This document shows positions 5,649 to 8,195 of a stretch of 8,195 nt of DNA, piece by piece (the first letter of the stretch is position 1; each line of letters opens with the position of its first letter). The DNA is taken from positions 1 through 8,195 of the forward strand of contig CAYLPT010000176.1 in the NCBI GenBank assembly GCA_964385645.1, given 5' to 3'. A program made the position numbers and the translations under genes. Under the pieces are notes generated by a model. That model searched no databases. It was given only the letters and a program-made list of their open reading frames with translations, and had not been told where the DNA came from. The DNA is from CAYLPT01 sp964385645. Lineage in GTDB: Bacteria; Armatimonadota; Hebobacteria; Hebobacterales; Hebobacteraceae.

Positions 5649-6581
5649 CTAGAGTCGGGCCCAGGCCTGGATGAGCGTGCGCTTGGCGTTGGCGATGACG
5701 AGCTCGGGGGACTCGCCGGGGAGGGGCTGGACCTCGAAGCTGACCACAGGCATGGTGGTGGGGGCGCTGTGCTTGAAGTATCCGCCGTAGATGAGGGCCT
5801 CGAGGAAGCGCTTGAGCTCCTCGACGCCGATGGCGCTGCCCGGGAGGCTGAAGCGAGGGTGGCGGTCGCCGTAGGCTGGGTGGGCGGGATCGGCGAGGTA
5901 GGCATTGCCAATGTGGACGTGGATGAGGCGATCTACGGCCGCGAGCACCATCTCGTGGACGCTCTCGCGCAGGAGCGGCTGGTGGCTGAGGTCAATGGTG
6001 AGGCCGAAGTTGCTGCACTCGGCGTAGACGGCCTCCGCGATGCGGGCGGCCTCGGGGGTGGGCCCGATGAGGGCGCGACGGTCGAAGGTGCGGTCGAAGC
6101 TCTCGAGGGAGAGGGCGAGCATGCGCTCACCGGCCTTCTGTTGGGCGTCGGCGCAGAGCTCCTTGAGGGAGGCGACGAGGGCCTCGGCGGCGGCGGGGCG
6201 GTCGGGCTCGCCGGGGTCGGCCCCGCTGTAGAGGCCGAGGATGCTGGCGCCGAGCTCGTAGGCTTCGTCCACTAGACCCTTGCAGAAGTCAACCGCGCGC
6301 TGGCGCTGCGCGGGGTCGAGGTGGCACAGACTGAGGCCCTCGCGCAGCAGGGCTCCCGCGCCGAGGAAGACCACGTCGAGGCCCGCGGCTGCCAGCAGGT
6401 CGGCCGCCTCGCGGCGCACCGCCGGGTCCTTCATGGAGGTGACCTCGACGGCGGAGAAGAAGGGGTCGAAGGCGACCTGCTTCAGGGTCTCGAGGATGGG
6501 CCCCTCGCCGCCGGCGGTGTCGGGGAAGGCCATGGGATGCACGATGCCGACGTGGCAGTATGATTCGAGCGGCTCTTGCAC
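5649..6581 (-). CDS. Sugar phosphate isomerase/epimerase-like TIM barrel (AP endonuclease 2 fold, IolE/IolH-like)
   Basis: The 310-residue product is a xylose-isomerase-like TIM barrel; this superfamily covers sugar and keto-sugar isomerases, epimerases and the inosose dehydratase IolE. A four-ligand metal site is visible at strand ends: Glu160 (SLESFDR), Asp197 (LTIDLSHQPL), His223 (HVHIGNAY) and Glu283 (VSFEVQP). GDRHPRFSLPGSAIGVEEL before the last helices matches the substrate loop of such enzymes. The start is GTG 6581, backed by AAGGGAG 7 nt upstream. It follows the IolB gene after 12 bp, so the two are certainly co-transcribed. Next to IolB, an inosose dehydratase or 2-keto-inositol isomerase (IolE, IolH, IolI) role is the natural guess, but sequence alone cannot choose among members of this broad family. 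Confidence 0.85.
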   Translation of the reverse strand: MQEPLESYCHVGIVHPMAFPDTAGGEGPILETLKQVAFDPFFSAVEVTSMKDPAVRREAADLLAAAGLDVVFLGAGALLREGLSLCHLDPAQRQRAVDFCKGLVDEAYELGASILGLYSGADPGEPDRPAAAEALVASLKELCADAQQKAGERMLALSLESFDRTFDRRALIGPTPEAARIAEAVYAECSNFGLTIDLSHQPLLRESVHEMVLAAVDRLIHVHIGNAYLADPAHPAYGDRHPRFSLPGSAIGVEELKRFLEALIYGGYFKHSAPTTMPVVSFEVQPLPGESPELVIANAKRTLIQAWARL

Positions 6582-6593
6582 GGGCAGCTCCCT

Positions 6594-7385
6594 TCAGGGC
6601 TGTTGCTGGACCCAGGCGTGATCGGGGTCATCGCGGGGGTGCATAACCCGCTCCGGGCCGGCCAGCACCCAGAGGTAGTAAAGCTGGTAGCCCGGGGCGG
6701 CAGCGACCGGGTGGAAGCCCCGGGTGATGGTCACGGTGTCGCGGTCCTGAACGGCGTAGCTCTCGTCGTAGCCCTCGCCGTAAATGCGCTGGAAGCCAAA
6801 GCCCTGGGGCGGCTGGAGGCGGAAGTGGTAGACCTCCTCCAGCTTAGACTCCTGGGGCGGCTGGTGCACGTCGTGCTTGTGGGGCGGGTAACTCGACCAG
6901 AGGCCCGGGCCGTTGAACGTCTCCCCGACCAGCAGGCGCTCGGCGGCGAAGCCCTCGCCAGCGGCGATGTCGTAGATCTCGCGCCGGAAGGAGCCCCGGC
7001 CGACCGAGCGCGCTCGCACCTGATCGGGGCCGATGAGGGCCGGCTCCGGCCCCCGGGAGGCCGGAGCAGAGCACAGGGCGGCCTCGAGGGGGGTGCGCGC
7101 CGTGATGGCAAGGGGGACGCCAGGCGGCAGGTAGACCGCGGTGGGCTTGCCATCGAAGACGTTGGCGCGCGCGCCGACGTTCCGCCAACGGGCCTCTCCG
7201 GCCTCGATGTCGGCCTGGCCGCCGAGGATGACCAGCAGGGTCTCCTGCCCCTCGAGGGTGCGGCCGAAGGCGGCGCCGGGCTGGAGGCTGAGCAGGCCGA
7301 AGCTGATGTACTGGAGCTCGGAGTGCTCCGGCCCGATGATGTGCAGGTAGCCCGGTTGGACGGGCTTGGCCCGGATGAGCGCCAT
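6594..7385 (-). CDS. iolB: 5-deoxy-glucuronate isomerase (IolB)
   Basis: IolB converts 5-deoxy-D-glucuronate to 2-deoxy-5-keto-D-gluconate, the step after ring opening in myo-inositol breakdown. The 263 residues equal the family length of about 270. The two-cupin architecture shows the signature GLWSSYPPHKHD (161-172) with metal-binding His169, His171 and His174, Glu183/Glu184 in LEEVYHFR, GFHPVAAAPGYQLYYLWVLAG (223-243) and a late His249. The start is ATG 7385, with GAGGA 5 nt upstream; the same frame is open for a further stretch into the neighbouring gene but that part is low-complexity. It is the first gene after a clear promoter and leads a run of at least two co-transcribed genes. Residual doubt concerns substrate: IolB-like cupins may also serve related 5-deoxy sugar acids, and other iol genes are missing nearby. 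Confidence 0.92.
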   Translation of the reverse strand: MALIRAKPVQPGYLHIIGPEHSELQYISFGLLSLQPGAAFGRTLEGQETLLVILGGQADIEAGEARWRNVGARANVFDGKPTAVYLPPGVPLAITARTPLEAALCSAPASRGPEPALIGPDQVRARSVGRGSFRREIYDIAAGEGFAAERLLVGETFNGPGLWSSYPPHKHDVHQPPQESKLEEVYHFRLQPPQGFGFQRIYGEGYDESYAVQDRDTVTITRGFHPVAAAPGYQLYYLWVLAGPERVMHPRDDPDHAWVQQQP

Positions 7386-7416
7386 GGTGTCCTCTCGCCG
7401 CGGGGCGCGGCGCCGT

Positions 7417-7445
7417 ATGGTAACAGGTTGGCTGGGCGAGGTCAA
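7417..7445 (-). promoter_or_regulatory. Sigma70-like promoter upstream of iolB
   Basis: On the minus strand, TTGACC (7440-7445, five of six bases) lies 17 bp from TACCAT (7417-7422, four of six), preceded by TGT, which gives an extended -10 element. The predicted start near 7410 leaves a leader of about 25 nt before the iolB ATG. The -35 box overlaps the stop codon of the kinase gene (7442-7444). A short inverted repeat, CGCCG/CGGCG at 7397-7413, follows at the likely start site and could be an operator or a small hairpin. Confidence 0.55.
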
Positions 7446-8195
7446 CTCTCGCCGCGGAGGGCTCGCTCGATGGCCTCGCCGAGCCGCCCGGCGGCCGAAC
7501 CGAGGTAGGCGAGACGGACGGCCTGGGCTTCGGCGGCGCCCAGGGGGCCTGCCCAGTGAACCAGTTGTCGCATCTGGTGCAGGACGCGGCGGGGGGTGAT
7601 GCACCGCACCGGGTGGAGGCCGTCGAGGTCGCTCAGCCACCAGGTCCGCCGGGCGGCCTCGGGGCGGATGAGGATATTCTTCACCAGGTCGCGGAGATAG
7701 ATCCCCCGGTTGTGCCAGAAGCGCAGGTGGGCAGCGAACTCGATGAGCAGGAGGCGGCGCTGGTCGGGGTCGGCGGCGGCGAGCACGTCGGGGAAGGGGG
7801 TCACCCCCTGCAGCCACTCGGTGGCGAGGTACTCGGTGATGGAGCCATCGGGGGCGCGGGCCGCGGCCGTGCCGACAGGGCCAGGGGTGAGTACGCCGAC
7901 CCGCGGTAGGAGGTGGGCGGCGCGCCACGCGCGGTCCACTCGGGAGCAGGAGAGCGATCGCTCGAAGTCGTGGAGGGTGTGGCGGCGGGGGAACTCCTTG
8001 ACGAAGAAGCACTGCCCCAGGCCCGGCGGGGCCACCCGGGCGCAGCGGAAGTTGATGGCCTCCACCGCGCCGGGCGCCGCGGCCGGCGCGCGGTAGAGGG
8101 AGACCAGCCGCCCCATGAGGTCGGGGGGCAGGCCGGGGGCGGTGCGGGTGCGCCAGCCGGGCCCGGCCTGCCCCCCGACCTCATGGGGCGGCTGG
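7442..8195 (-). CDS. WaaP/InaA-like lipopolysaccharide kinase family protein, 5' end uncertain
   Basis: This is a small eukaryotic-type-fold kinase resembling the WaaP/RfaP/InaA group, which phosphorylates heptose or Kdo of the LPS core on the cytoplasmic face. Numbered from the internal ATG at 8116 (224 residues), it shows VKEF with the ATP-binding Lys40, a DRAWRAAHLLPRVGVLTPGPVG segment typical of the group, hinge-region TEWLQGV, the catalytic loop GIYLRDLVKNILI with Asp143 and Asn147, and SDLDGL with metal-binding Asp163 or Asp165. ATG 8116 has no ribosome-binding site, and the frame stays open to the window edge. The upstream residues GWRTRTAPGLPPDL look like the family's N-terminus, so the gene probably starts further out. 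Its first bases fall in a 34-bp inverted repeat that may be artefactual. The substrate is unknown and need not be LPS. Confidence 0.75.
   Translation of the reverse strand, partial: QPPHEVGGQAGPGWRTRTAPGLPPDLMGRLVSLYRAPAAAPGAVEAINFRCARVAPPGLGQCFFVKEFPRRHTLHDFERSLSCSRVDRAWRAAHLLPRVGVLTPGPVGTAAARAPDGSITEYLATEWLQGVTPFPDVLAAADPDQRRLLLIEFAAHLRFWHNRGIYLRDLVKNILIRPEAARRTWWLSDLDGLHPVRCITPRRVLHQMRQLVHWAGPLGAAEAQAVRLAYLGSAAGRLGEAIERALRGES
8104..8195. repeat. Perfect 34-bp inverted repeat ending at the last base
   Basis: Bases 8104-8137 are the exact reverse complement of 8162-8195, with a 24-bp spacer. The right arm stops precisely at the window edge, so the true arm may be longer. It lies inside the open frame of the kinase gene. 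A repeat this long and perfect is not expected by chance; a foldback (chimeric) read or contig-end misassembly is the simplest reading, a genuine inverted repeat the alternative. Confidence 0.9.

Noticed and set aside
4433..5674. Plus-strand open frame of 413 codons opposite the dehydrogenase
   Set aside because: It shows no domain, its composition is biased, and it is fully antisense to a gene with intact catalytic residues.
1..8195. CRISPR array, insertion sequence, prophage or defence genes
   Set aside because: No regularly spaced repeats, transposase, integrase or phage-like frames were found on either strand.

Overview
The window is very GC-rich bacterial DNA with strong G/C preference at third codon positions. 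Almost everything is coded on the minus strand and packed tightly, with 4-bp overlaps and gaps of 12-30 bp. A WaaP/InaA-like (lipopolysaccharide kinase family) gene suggests a Gram-negative-type envelope. The phylum cannot be fixed from the sequence. The gene mix would suit a high-GC environmental lineage such as Armatimonadota or Planctomycetota, but that is a guess. The right end runs into a perfect 34-bp inverted repeat that stops exactly at the last base, so it looks like a contig end.

Left edge (1-810): the C-terminal tail of a multi-spanning membrane protein (+) and a small unrecognised gene (+), which converges on a tRNA-Pro(UGG) gene on the minus strand. The tRNA has its own sigma70-like promoter. 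A GC hairpin fills the spacer of that promoter and may also end transcription from the operon upstream.

Centre (810-5449, minus strand, read right to left): a D-2-hydroxyacid dehydrogenase, a Cgl0159-like TIM-barrel protein, a PFK-family phosphofructokinase with PPi-type active-site signatures, RNase PH (rph) and the XTP/dITP pyrophosphatase (rdgB). The dehydrogenase and the Cgl0159-like gene overlap by ATGA, rph and rdgB overlap by GTGA, and the other gaps are 25-30 bp. This layout suggests one transcription unit joining sugar catabolism to housekeeping RNA and nucleotide genes.

Right part (5450-8195, minus strand): a 199-bp stem-loop-rich gap, a sugar-phosphate isomerase/epimerase-like TIM barrel, and an IolB-type 5-deoxy-glucuronate isomerase with a good promoter in front of it. 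Last comes a WaaP/InaA-like kinase whose 5' end is lost in the inverted repeat.

Taken together, IolB, the IolE/IolH-like TIM barrel, the Cgl0159-like protein (a family found in actinobacterial inositol clusters), the dehydrogenase and the PPi-type PFK look like a compact catabolic operon for myo-inositol or a related cyclitol or sugar acid. Recognisable iolG, iolD, iolC, iolJ and iolA are absent from the window. The Cgl0159-like protein also seems to have Glu where its family, as I recall it, has a Lys in beta-strand 6. The operon may therefore run a variant pathway; this is the most interesting hypothesis here.
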